Shown here piece by piece: positions 11,601 to 64,000 of a DNA stretch of 64,000 nt. Origin of the DNA: Datnioides undecimradiatus (taxonomy: Eukaryota; Chordata; Actinopteri; Lobotiformes; Datnioididae); the NCBI GenBank assembly GCA_008933995.1, contig WARS01000010.1, positions 6,613,001 through 6,677,000 of the forward strand, read 5' to 3'. The position numbers and the translations under genes are program-made. Position 1 is the first letter of the stretch, and every line of letters starts with the position of its first letter. The notes under the pieces were generated by a model. It saw nothing but the letters and a program-made list of their open reading frames with translations, was not told the origin of the DNA and did no database searches.

Positions 11601-14600
11601 TTAATTTTCAGATATTAGCTGTATGTTTAGATATCAACAGAGGTTATGTGTCTGCTGCCCATATGATTGTTCTTGGACAGACAGCTGGACTCTCTTTTTT
11701 AACTGTGGGTAACTATTGGGCTAAGATTTCAGCCTGTCGGTGTGTGTTTACACAGTGCTCAACTTAGAGAACATTGGAGTGTGGAGAGGTTTGACAGGGC
11801 GGAGGGGCGAGGGGCAAGGGTGATGCTGATGGATTAGCAGGAAGGACGAGGACAGGCCCAAGGGCCCCGTCTGGCCTCGCCTGGAGCCTTCAGCCCAGAA
11901 AGAAAGTGGAAAAAACACAGTTAATACACTCACATTCTCACTCAGTCAATCAATCTCCACCTGCAGCACAAGTCGAACACACACACACATAAACACTGAA
12001 CACGCTGCAGACACATACATCAGCACACACACACTTAGAACAAGCCTGTCCACACTACAGGGAATCAATCTTGGGTTAAAGCGGCACTGCCTGCAACAGA
12101 CGTGCCATTTCTCACACATGCACCACTGTTTGTCTCCGAGTCCCCTCTCTAATCGATTGCTTTTAGAGTAACAGAAATGTAGAAGTGGTCAATTAGCCCA
12201 AAGCACTCATGCTGATCAATATATTTTAAAACACCATAATTTTACACTTGAAGAGTCTGTATGTAACTTGTAAGTAGATCAGTTTAGTCCTTGAACCACA
12301 GGATTTGGTTTGACTCAAAGTAGGTGATGTGATGAAAACATGCCATGTGAGTTAATATTTGGACCGTATGATATCAGATGACGGTGGTCTGATCCAACAG
12401 AGGGAGAGTATGAAGAGAGACATGTCAACAGTGAGATTATTGAGATTACTTTGTCACCCTTATTACTAACAAGGGTTTTCAAAGTATGACACTTGTTCCT
12501 TGTTTTAAGCCTGACATTTGATGACATTTTGGCAAATTAGTAAACTGAATCCATGCTGAGTTAGCTATCACCAGTTCCTCTCAGTACTTAAAGACAACTA
12601 TTGCTGTGTTACCTGCAACTGATGAAAAGCTTAAAAACATGAGGGCTGTTCTTTGTTAGTTTTTATTGTTTTCTGCTCAACAAAACCATGTTGAAATTAT
12701 AGTAATAGAGTTCAAACCAAAAAATCATCACAGGTGTGTGGCAGATGTGTATTTGCCATAAATATATTGTCTATACAAGACTCTAGTTAGTGAGTTCGTG
12801 ACCGCAGATGATGAGAGATCAACTGTCAAAGAGATACACTGGACAAAAAGAGTGATTACGGGTTGAAGTACGTGTGTGTAGGTGTGGTTATATCCACAAA
12901 AGCTCAGCTGAAGAGTGTGTGAACCCGGAGGATAAAGGCGAGGCTATTGTTTGTGATGTGGCGTATCAGAGTAAAAGTGCAGGCTTTTGTCAAGCCTATC
13001 CCTTCCTATTCACTGGTACAGATGTGACCATTTCCAATTTTAAGGTCTGTTAAGCAAGAAGAGGACTGTGGTAACAGTGAAAGGACAGATTTTGTGTTTT
13101 CATGGAGAGATTTAGACAGGGGTTTTTTTTCTGTGCAGATTTTTGGCCATGGCTAACCAGTGACCTGTGCGAATACAGTAATCTTACCACAGGTAATGGT
13201 CTGCACTGGAGGGAGGAGAAATAATCTGTTACAGAGGTCCAGTGTCCAGTGATACATTGCCTGCTAGGCCCAAGCTCTCTCATAGTAGACCGATTCAAGG
13301 CCTTGAGGGCTTCTGGGCTGTGCTGCTGATTCGAAAAGTTGAAAAGTGGAATGAGAGCCAACAGCAGTGCTTCATAGTCCTCCAGTATATCACTCAATCT
13401 CCTGAAATATGAGACAGACACTGTGCCTGACTGGAATCCTGAATTCCTAAACGCCTGTGTCACTCAGGAAGCGTACTTCTCTTTGTAATCCCGCTGTCTC
13501 CTGACTGCCTGCAGCCCTCTGTGCTTGTCTGTTTGTCTTTTTGCCAAAGAATTTTTTGTATACACTTCCTGCACTGACCAACGTCAGAGCCAAGACAACC
13601 ACCAATTACATACAAAGAAAGCCACGGCGGTGACAGCGGACTCCACCATGGTTTACTCCAGCACTTTAAACCCTGTGTTTTGGGGTTTGATACTGTGTGC
13701 TCGGGTATGTTACTGGGTGCTTTGTGGCTTAGCCTGCTTGGATTTTGTGTCCAGTGCATTTAGTTGTTTTGAGCAGACGCTCAGGAAGGAAATTAGCAAT
13801 TTTCTGCAAAGCCTGCTTAGAAGAACAATTATGCTCTTCAAGGTTAAAGTCTTGATTAAAAATCACTGGACCTGAAGCTGGACACTTTGTAGCTCCTAAT
13901 TCTCCTCCCAGTGTCTTTCCCTTCTTCCTTCATCTAACATGGACCTCTGACACCTGTCTCCCACACAGGCGCCATGTTACCCTGGGCACAGCGATTGCAA
14001 ATTTAGTCTCCTGATGAATTCCCTCCACCTTCTATGGTCTGCAGATTGTAATTAACACTCTGATAGTTTAAAAATTGGCTTTTATTTATAGCCCCCCTTT
14101 TCACACCTGCCTCTTTTCTCATTTGGGTCTTATTCAAGAAGCGCCTGCTTGCTACAGTGTTACTTAGAGGTTAGTTTCTTGCTTGTTTGCCTGTGTGATT
14201 CTGGTGTTGGCAGGAACATCTCCAATAAAGCAATAGAAAGGGTCTTGTCTTCAAAGCACATGTCTTATGTGTCATTGTGCTGTGTTCTACATCCGCATGT
14301 GGGTTATTAAGGTGAGAAATGAGTATTGTAGGTGTTGCATTGTCATATTTCCACTGTAATATCCTCAACAAGAAGGCTGATATGTTTCAGCAGGAGACAC
14401 ACAATTCAATCTTAAGCCCTCATCTGAACCCCAGGGGAAGTTTGTGTTGCAGTTCTTTGACTCGGAAAGATTTGACTAATTGTTGGCAAAACAAAATCTC
14501 TGGTGTAATTGGGCATTCATGACAGGCAGGATGCTGTCATGACGCATCTGTCTGGAGGGAAAGTTGTCATACATTTAGTAGGTAGTACACCTGGTGTATT

Positions 14601-17600
14601 GTCAAAGACCTGTGTTTTAATTTAACCTGCTGCCTTAACTTGTCTCTTATGCTGATGATCTGAGATTTAGATGTATCTCACATTTAATCTGTTTAAGTTT
14701 TTCTCTTTTATCACGCTGTTCATCACTTTATGGGTGCTGTTTGAAACTAGATCCCCTCTGCAGGTGCTGCCTCTCTGTCTACCTGTATTTAACTTTCTCC
14801 TGCAGTCAGCTTTTCCACTTTATGTGTTTGCTTAATGACAGGCTGCGTTTTTAAGAGAGGATGTGTAAAAAGCAAGCCATGGCACGTTAGAAAAGCACAC
14901 TTTGCTCTGCGTAATAATTTCAGACATTCGCACATCTGTAATTTTGTGTGGATTCTGCTTTATGCAGAGACAGCAGTGGTGGTTAATGTATTCCTCCACC
15001 CCAAGGGAGAGAGATTTTAAGTGCCTGCCATTGGATTGCATTGCGTCACACATTCTGTGCATTCAAAAAATTCAATATATATGAAAATGAAAGAATTAGC
15101 AGTTAATTTGCTGTATGTAGTCTAGGGTCTATCAACATAGGAAGAGATGGAGATGCCTACTCAAGAACTAACATCTTGTCTTTTAAGATCAAACTGGCTG
15201 CAGTCTCCTAATGAACACGGTTTATTAATTTACCAGTGATATTGAATGTCTCAGCTTATCTGTCTCTGTTTCCTCATTTTAGCATCAGCCAAGGCTCCTA
15301 ACACTTTCACTTTAATGATATTGCTCTTGCTCTGAAATGAACCTAAACACAACCTGGTTTGTGAGGGACCATTGTGTAAATATATTTCAGAACTAACAAC
15401 ATGTTTTTAGATTTGTTAGTTGATTTGAAGTTTAAATACTTTTTCCAAATATGTGGTTTTTGTATTTTAGATGAATTGTTGCCCATCACAGTGCTTGATG
15501 TTGTTAAGCTGAAGTTTTTTGAAGTGTGTAAGTGTGTTTGTGTGTGAGCGTGATGGGGGGCTTCTTCTGATAAATTTTCCCAATTAATTATCGCTAATAA
15601 AGAACAAGACGTGGTGTATGGAGTAAAAATTGCAGTGTTCCCTTTCATGATCTGGAGCGATGTTGTTAATCACATTATCAGTTTTTTATGTAAGAATGTG
15701 TTCTGTTCAAATGAAGGGGGCTTTTAATCATACAGATTATCTTATCTAGTTATTTTGAAGCTAAAATTGGACTAAATTCCTGAAAAAATTCAAACCTTGG
15801 CAATAATTACTCCAACTTAATCTGTGCTGGCCTTGTTGAATTGATCTGCGTCAAGTCAGCACCATTACAGAGCCTCAGAGAGAGGGTCCTCCAGAGAGCT
15901 TGGCAGGGTCTGCTGGTACACTGATAAAGCAGCTTTCAGTGGGCACTAAATTAAGCACTCTGACACCCAGAGATAGAAAGGCTAAGAAACCGTAGTGGGA
16001 TGAGACTTTTTTATCCTTTTTCTGCTGAAATTACACACACAGTACACATACTCACATGCACGAATGCAATGAAGCATCCCACCTCCTCTCCTTGCCAGTC
16101 ATGTGTGGCAGTCTCCTGTCAGCAACACTGAGTCAGGTGGAAAACTGAGGGAAAAGATGGGAAAAACAAGGAGAATGAATGAAAGAAGGGGTGCAGACAA
16201 CACCTTCATTCTGTGGTTTTATGACTCCCTAAATGTCCTTGAAAGGTTTAGGTGGAACCAAATTACAGTCCCTCTGGTGTGTGTGAATCAGAGGTGTTGA
16301 CAGGCGTGAGTCCAGCCAACAAGGCTGCTCGACAGAGTCAGGGTGAAGGTATGCGGGGGCTTTCAGGCCCACTGAAAGAAAAGTAGATGGGAAATATTTC
16401 CTTTCACACAAAAGCGGAGGAACAGTCTCGCACTGAGGAGAAGCCTTGTCCTGCTGGGGGGTTATTTTTGGTGTTCCTCAGGGGTCTGCCCTCAATGCCC
16501 TCCCAAATACTTGACAAAAGACCCTGAGTTTCCCCTGGATAATAAGAGTCTGCTGCCTGTGAATTACAGAGGTGGTGCTCTCAAGAGAAACGCAGGTGCA
16601 TGTGCTCCTTTAAAGAGTGACTCATCGTAGCTGCTCACAGAGGGACGTGCTGGGAAAAGAGCAGCCATTTATTCAAGCCCCCTATGTAGTGGTCATGGTG
16701 TATTTTAAACTACCCGCTGTTTGCCAGTTTTCCATCGTATATTGAGGAACTGACAGAGATCCTATAAAGGGTGAAAATAGATGTTTAGGTGCCTCTTGGA
16801 TTTGAGTATATAACTGCCATTGACAGGAAGTTTGCCTGGGCTACTTTGTCTGCACTGGTGTGACTAATAACCATTAGGGATAGAGTGGATGTCAGGAAGT
16901 ATTAGTGGTGTGGTGAGAATGAGACAGTGACTGAATAGTTGGCCAGAAGAGCTGCTGCAGACAACAAACAACAGGACAGAGATGATGTAAATAGAAAGAG
17001 CGCTTAAATCTGCAAAAGCTTAAAGCTACCCTCAGGATTTTTTGACCACTAGGGGTCTTTTGAGACTCTCTCCTAAGACCAGTGTTGTTGTTTCTATGGT
17101 TTGCAATTAAAGCTCTGCATATTCACTATATAATACAAGAGACAGCAGAGTGTGGAGTGCTGAGTGCTTTTCTGGTTGTCAAACGTTGAAAATTCAGGTA
17201 AAACACTGTGCTGAAAGTGTTGAACATCGACAACATGGGAGGAAAAATGAAAGAAGTCCAGAAGTACAGAAGTCTTTTTCTGGTATCCATGTCCATACCA
17301 GGTGAAGTCCCCAAAGTTAAGTTTCAATATTCAGTATTTGTTGATATCACAAACTGTCTATGAAATACGCTTTCATGCACATATGCAGTGGACTCTCCAT
17401 TGTCCTCTGCACATTACACTTAGTCTTAGACTTTCTAAAAAGTATATACACTTTACAAGCAACTCACTTCATGCTCCTGCTGTCTGTTTCACACTATGGT
17501 TTATAGTGAGACGTAGCAGTGGGATAGCAAAATGCAAGAAAGAGAAAAGCTGTAGGCCACCAAACACCATCTGTACAAGAGGTTTTAAAGTTGACTTTAC

Positions 17601-17790
17601 AGATTTTTTATGAATATGTTAACTCATTAACATTTGTTAGATCTCATGGACATACTGTATATCTTGGTAACTGTTGGTAACAGCCTATTTAAGTGTAAAC
17701 AGAATATAGATGCTACATCTTTGTTTTGGCCCAAGTTGAGTCTCAAATTGGGCTAATTGTGAGTGAAAGCTGGTGATTAGCATCGGGTGC

Positions 17791-17841
17791 CATATGACTC
17801 AGCATCTTATTGTGTCTTGCAATAAGATGCTGAGTCATATG
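17791..17841. repeat. Perfect 22-bp inverted repeat with 7-nt loop
   Basis: The arm 17791-17812 is the exact reverse complement of the arm 17820-17841, with the 7-nt spacer TGTCTTG. Bases just outside the arms do not pair. It lies in intron 1. The arms include TGACTCAGCA, which contains an AP-1-like TGACTCA core. It could be a hairpin, a palindromic binding site, or the product of replication template switching. Confidence 0.9.
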
Positions 17842-19049
17842 TCTTAATTGGCCAACTTAACAGACAGTAAACTGTCTGGTTTGGATGAGGACAACTCATT
17901 GTAGAAAGTACCATAAGAAACACTAAATGTTGTAGGTTTGTTTATGAAAACCCCTTATGGCACCTTCCATATTTTACTATTTGTGAGTTTGGCTTCACAT
18001 CATGTACTTCAATAAAATTTTAAGTTAAAGTTAGAATAAAGCAGTGGCATCTCGTGGCAATGAACAACCTCACATGTCATCAGACTGATTCTGATTATTA
18101 TTATGATATATTCTCTTATTATTTGTTAAAATGTGGTGCAATTGAGTCAATCCTTTTCCATCCTTTCAAAAAAAAAATGCCCCAACCACTTCAAAACCAG
18201 AAAGAAGAGGCTAGGCAGAACAGAAACACAGAAATCTCGTGTAACTTTTGCAGAAAAAATAAATATGTGCTCATGTAGTCAGCTAGCTGTTTAGACAGAC
18301 CTATAACAGCACTGTTCAGATTTATTGAGTTGAGCCTGCTAAAGATAAAAGCATAAACAGATTTTTCTTAGACATTTTAATTTCTGATATATTCCTAAGT
18401 TCTGATGGTGGCTGATGATGTAATTTGTCTTAAAGTGGGTCCATAATTACGATTTCTTGCTTGGCTTGTGGTCTTTAACATCACTGATTGAAGGTGAGCA
18501 TTAACTTTTAATTGTTCCTCTTTGGCTCCAGAGACAAATGGCTGCAAACTGAAGTCAGGCCTCCTTCTCACTCTGTGCCGTGCCATCTGCTCAGTTAAAT
18601 TCCTCCAATGTACATCAACACCCACCTCAAAGAGCAGATTGGTCTCTTTGCTTCTTGCTTTGCCAATGCTCATTATAAAGTGAATCTGTCAGCTTCCACT
18701 TTGGGTGAATTAGCATCTGAAGCACCTCTGCTTGCTTTCGCCACCTCTCTCCTCCTCTCCTGAGAGCCACTGGTCAGGGGGGCCCAGAGAGAGGAGAGAG
18801 GAGAACGACAAGGAGAAAGAAATGTGAGCATGAGAGAAAGTGGCAGAGAGGAAAGGAGTGGAAAGCACTCTCCTCCAGTTAAACCCAGTGACCTATGTGT
18901 CATAAAAAAGAAGCGACATAGAAGAGTAGTAGAGGAATCAGCGGTACTTTCAAGCCCAAAGCCCAAACTATTTGTAGCTGCAACAACATGCAAGCACTTT
19001 GTAATCTTTATACTTGGGTGAGTGCTATGAAAATAAAGTTTATTACTAA

Positions 19050-19275
19050 TTGTCTTTAACCACTTAATCCTATTAGGGTCATGGGTAGCAGGAGCTTATC
19101 CAAGCATGCTGAGCATTAGCCTGAAGGCGGCGGAAACAAAGTTGCTGGTTCATCACAGGACTAACAGATAAACAGAGCATCTCTGCCTGCAATCATTCAT
19201 GCCTGCAGACGCTTTAGATCTCCAGTCCTCGTGATTTGTGGAAACCCATGCAAGCGTGTGGAGAACATGTATTCT
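19050..19275. repeat. Degenerate teleost interspersed repeat
   Basis: A series of phrases in order matches a repeat found in very many teleost genomes: AGGGTCATGGG, GGAGCTTATCCAAGCATGCT, TTCATCACAGGACTAACAGA, GGAAACCCATGCAAGCGTGT, GGAGAACATG. The copy is diverged and has small gaps relative to the remembered consensus. Its ends are approximate and it has no coding capacity. Confidence 0.7.
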
Positions 19276-20418
19276 TTGTCAGGTTAAAAGGAAATCATTA
19301 TCCAATGCATCTGCTGCAGACAGGTGGTTTTAAACAGTGCTTACAGTGTGAGCATATAGGTTCAGACTGAACCCCTCTGTCACACCTTGAGATGGAGGTA
19401 TTGCACTGGTATATATTTTTGTCATTGGTGTGGTCTGTGCCATGTTAATTGTTAGAGATGGTGTAAAAGACACATGAATTGACATGTAATGTATTGATTT
19501 AAGAGTTTAAATTAATGTTATCCAACACTCTTACCGTTATATAGATCATGACACACTTCTGTGTGTGTGTCCTTGTGTGCATTAAAATGCTGATGCACAT
19601 ATGCATTACGATTTTTGTACTTTTACTTTTGGATTTGTGCTAAAATCACCAACTATCACAACATCCTCCTGTTTGTCGGCTTTGTCTTTTAAAAAGGTGA
19701 AAATAGAGTTGTTTGATCCCTATCATTCTCCACTATAAACAAAATAGGTCCTTCAACTGAGCTGACAGTCAGGAGCTGTTTAGCTTGTATTGTTGAGTAG
19801 TGTATAAATGATTCAAACCAGGGCAGTGATTCTTTACTTCTAGACGGAAAAAAGATCTCGAGGACAGAATATGCGATCGTCTGTTTGATGCCTTTTTTTT
19901 CCTTTTTCTGACTCATTTCAGTTCAAGAAATCGTTTCTTACAATGACGCAGCACATTTCACCCCAGACCCAGCAGTCTGTCTCAGGCTCGGTTAAACACT
20001 TCAGTCAGTGTTTACATTAACACAGTACAATTTTTCACCTGCACGGCATCTCATTTCATAGGGGTGATTTTGTATGACTGTGGCCCACTGGTCTGTGTGA
20101 TGGCTGCTGAGTCATTTCTAATGTGCGCCTGTTTCAAGCAGTGAGATTTCTCCCCAGAGCAGTGACAAAATTCTGCAGAGACAGTGACTTATGAGGGAGC
20201 TGCACAATATTAATGGCCTGAATAGTCCTGTCTCTGTGATTTGACTATTGTATAGTAAAAGTAAACATATTATTGTCCAATAAAATTATTTTGCTTGTGC
20301 AGCCACATATTATAATGACCTATGGTGAATTTAACACTATGAAAATAGCTCTTATAAGTGATTATGAATATGATGATGTTTCTTTTGTTGCTCACATTTT
20401 CTTTTCCTGTCTCCCCAG

Positions 20419-61233
<40,815 letters not shown>

Positions 61234-64000
61234 GTAGGTCCCTGTCTTCCACCACTGTGGCGTTCAATAACTGTTGTTGCTATGGCTGCTAAACTGTACC
61301 ATACTCCCTGTTGTTTTTATGTCGGGGTACGTTTCTCTGACCTGCTGTTTTGTATTTTTCCACTGATATATTGGTCCCTGATTGCTTTTTGATCTTTTTG
61401 GAGGATGTGTGTCTTAATCAGCTGATAAACTTTATCCAGCCACAGACTGTAATGCTGCTTAACTGTCCTCTGCGGGATGCAGCAATCAATTATAGTGTCT
61501 GGACTGGTGTGAGGGAGAGTGCAGGCTGTATGGCCAAAAGTTGTACCAGGTTAAACTTTATATCACTTTATATAAGAACCATGAATATAATACTCTTTTG
61601 TAAAGATGTGGCTGTATTCCTGTAAGGCAGGAAAGAAAGAAGCTGGACAAACATAAAAACATAAATGTATGAATTTACAACTAAAGAAATATTTATATGT
61701 ATTTTTTTCTAAAATGTTAAAGCAACTTATTTTGCATGTTTGTAGTTACAGATTTTAGGTACAGCATATAAGATGGCGAAATCTTGGGCTTAATTACTTG
61801 AATTACTTTAATAAAAGTCAACAGTAATTCTCCCCCAGCATTTAATTCAGTTATTATTGAAGGTGCAAATCGCCAGTTGAAAAAATTATTTTACAGTCAC
61901 CCAGATTACAACAGCAAAACAGAAAACACTGAAGTGAAAACACAATCATAGCAGAGCATAAGACAACACATTAATGTACATTTGTGTTACACCTCTGTAA
62001 CACAAATGTACATTAGTGTGTGTTGTGTTGGTCATTGATGTTGGGGCAGAGGGACGCTCCCATTTGGCCATCCTCCTTTTCAACAATTAACAATTTACAG
62101 ACTGTTCATATTGAGAAAACATGCGTTAGCCGCTAATACATGCAAAACATCCAGACTCTGAACTGGAACTCTATCAGTTTTTTTGGAGATAGCTTCTCAA
62201 ACGTTTCATTTCCTGCTCGAGGGGAATTGGAAATCCGCGGCTTCTATCACACTTTCATTACACAAACGCTGCATGTCTCTCATCGCTCTGGCACTCTTGC
62301 GCTGGCACCTGGCACTGTGATGATATCTCACTTTTTTCCATGCATCTAACTGTTATTTCACCACCTACCTGCCAATAATGTTATTCAAGGTGGAAAGTAA
62401 TTGCAAGGAAGGCACCGGGATTATCATACTGAGTGGAAAGCATGTAATGCATGAATTTCTGTCTGAGTTAAAGATGATTTTAGATTGCAGTTTTTGTGTA
62501 ACAACTGGGTGTTTGTACAGGTTGAATTAATCAGTTTTCAGACTGGTGTGTCTTTAGCTGTTCAGCTTTAATATTACCCACGTACAGTATAAGCTGACCT
62601 TGACTGCAGTAGGAAATGTTGAGCTTGCAGCCACAGGAAGTGCTGAGATAAGGACCAACACAAGTAAGCCGCCCTTTCTTGGGAGTTTCTCCTCAACACC
62701 ACCACTCTTCAGTGTTCTCAGAGTCTGAGTTATAGGTCTGGTCAGTGTGTATTGTTAGTTTCCTAAAAACCCATTAGCCAGGTGAGAGAATGGTTTTGCT
62801 CCTGGCTTGGCTGGGTTTCCATCGCTCTCATTTGTCCTTTCTCAAAAGCTCTAATGTATTTTATTGCTGTCTAAGAGCTCTGCTGTCCATTAGTGTTTAC
62901 TCAGTCTCCTCATGTTCTCACAGACATAAGGACAAAGCTAATGGAGAATGAATTCAAGGCAATTTGCTTAAGATGTGCCATTTCTGTGTCCTGACTGCAT
63001 AAATATTGCTACATTAACCAGTTCCATAATTACACACTCAAGAATATTTTTAGCCACGGTAATGGCATGACTCTATGAATAAGGCTCGGTCCTTGCTGAA
63101 GTATCACAACAGCTGGAGCAGCTGCAGTTAGTTAATTGGACAGCAACAGTTGTTTGAGTAAAGTAAAAATGTTAAATAATCACTGATTCCTACGAAGGAA
63201 GTAATCAGTAGTTGCAGCACAATCAACAACCTGCAGAGAGATTGCAGTGATCTTTTTTTGAGGCGACATGGTGTCCAGAGGATGACTGCTAATGATTCTG
63301 ATAATCACAGCAGGTCACATATTCAGTTTGTTCAATCTTTAGTTCATGGCCACATATCTGCAAAACTAACAACATTCCCATCAGCCTCAGCTGTACATTG
63401 CTTGTAGAGATTTCACATAATTATCTAATGTTTAAATGTTTAACACAATAAACATTACACCGGTTAAACATGAGCATGGTGTCATTAGCAGTTAGCTCAT
63501 AGTTTGTTGTTTGTCTTGTCAAAGCTTTGTCATTGTTGTTGTGTGGTAACATTGTGCACTTGCATTGTCGCACCAGGGTAAGGACAAAAAAGCGTGTTTT
63601 TGTGTTTTCGGCTGTTCTGTCTTTCAACAACCCACTCTGACCCCGTAGAAATGATATTTTGCGGCCCTCGTCTCTGCTGTCTCATAGGTTTAAATGTACA
63701 GCTCAGAGGAGTCTTCCCCAACCCATGACCTGTCTTCGCCAGCATCCTGTTGGTTATTTAGCTGCTAGCCTGTAGATTTCTCATTGTGTCTACATCTCCA
63801 CTCAGTTGCATGCCCCCTGCTAACCCACCAACACCCCAGACTAACAGCCTGTCGCATCGTTTGGGCTTCCAGCTGACCAAGAGATGGCTCTTGGACTCTA
63901 TAGCTCCAAGGGATAAACACAGGGAAAAGGCCTTTCTGAGAAAACTGAGAAAAATCAAACAGATACACACTGTGGGGTTATGTTTTGTTTTGGGGTTTTT
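61234..64000 (+). other. plxdc2: plxdc2 intron 12 (partial)
   Basis: The window ends in this phase-1 intron. No frame encoding a hydrophobic segment with the HPTS-type juxtamembrane motif of the family is seen, so the transmembrane exon lies downstream. Contents: an inverted repeat at 61972-62015, a possible ATTAATC-type repeat fragment near 63125-63225, and otherwise nothing specific. Confidence 0.85.
61972..62015. repeat. 20-bp perfect inverted repeat with 4-nt loop, longer imperfect arms
   Basis: The arm 61972-61991 is the exact reverse complement of 61996-62015, around the loop CCTC. Pairing continues imperfectly outward (ACAACACA on the left, GTGTGTGTTGT on the right). It is similar in form to the hairpins at 17791, 48517 and 53903. 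Confidence 0.9.

Larger units (their letters stand above)
1..20418 (+). other. plxdc2: plxdc2 intron 1 (partial; 3' part)
   Basis: No exon that could supply the plxdc2 signal peptide is recognisable in these 20.4 kb, and all open frames are short, unrelated to known families and poor in coding signal. I read the stretch as the 3' end of a long, phase-1 first intron; long first introns are typical of PLXDC2. It contains a degraded Tc1-like element, a SINE-like fragment, a teleost interspersed repeat near 19 kb, a (TA)n run, CA-rich tracts and a perfect hairpin, all listed separately. It ends in a pyrimidine-rich tract and CCCCAG at 20413-20418. That it is all intron is inferred from the lack of other genes. 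Confidence 0.75.

Noticed and set aside
14518-14543. 9-bp inverted repeat with 8-nt loop (TCATGACAG)
   Set aside because: Arms of this length are expected by chance many times in this window.
1-20418. Search for plxdc2 exon 1 (signal peptide ending with a phase-1 donor)
   Set aside because: No frame with a convincing start context, hydrophobic leader and GT donor in the right phase was found; GC-rich first-exon or promoter-like sequence is absent too.
61234-64000. Search for the transmembrane exon (exon 13)
   Set aside because: No phase-1 exon with a long hydrophobic segment followed by the family's HPTS-type motif is visible; it is presumably downstream.

Overview
The window is one stretch of vertebrate, most likely teleost, chromosomal DNA. 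It is occupied on the + strand by part of a single large gene, the plexin-domain-containing transmembrane receptor plxdc2 (TEM7-related). Evidence for a fish genome is an AT-rich, intron-dominated layout with GT-AG introns, many CA/GT microsatellites, and several degenerate dispersed repeats of kinds common in ray-finned fish. The species cannot be named from the sequence alone.

Eleven coding exons are visible, at 20419-20645, 29938-30084, 32693-32762, 40157-40279, 43421-43539, 45050-45149, 50818-50913, 51083-51164, 55728-55788, 55912-56065 and 61195-61233. They splice in frame into 405 complete codons. By comparison with mammalian PLXDC2 I number them exons 2 to 12. Every junction keeps the frame and has canonical GT and AG ends. 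The product reads, in order: an acidic N-terminal linker with an R-W-R-R basic site, the conserved PLXDC ectodomain (resembling nidogen-type NIDO modules), a complete eight-cysteine PSI/plexin domain, and the start of a Thr/Ser-rich stalk. Exon 1 (start codon, signal peptide) must lie before position 1 or be unrecognised in the first 20 kb. The transmembrane and cytoplasmic exons must lie beyond 64000.

Layout: 1-20418 is intron 1. It holds a degraded Tc1/mariner-like transposon (about 1853-2395), a tRNA-like SINE fragment, a teleost interspersed repeat at about 19050-19275, and a perfect 22-bp hairpin at 17791-17841. Positions 20419-30084 carry exons 2 and 3 around a 9.3-kb intron. Positions 30085-45149 carry exons 4 to 7 with copies of one TIR-bearing repeat family. 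Positions 45150-56065 carry exons 8 to 11, including the PSI domain exons and two very short introns (169 and 123 bp). Positions 56066-64000 hold intron 11, the 39-nt exon 12 and the start of intron 12.

I found no second protein-coding gene, no RNA gene, no CRISPR, no intact mobile element, and no sign of an undescribed multi-gene system. The most interesting leftovers are four near-perfect short-loop hairpins in introns (17791, 48517, 53903, 61972), several compositionally distinct intronic blocks that could be conserved regulatory elements (one with two opposed ATGCAAAT octamers), and the conserved-looking basic cleavage motif in exon 2.
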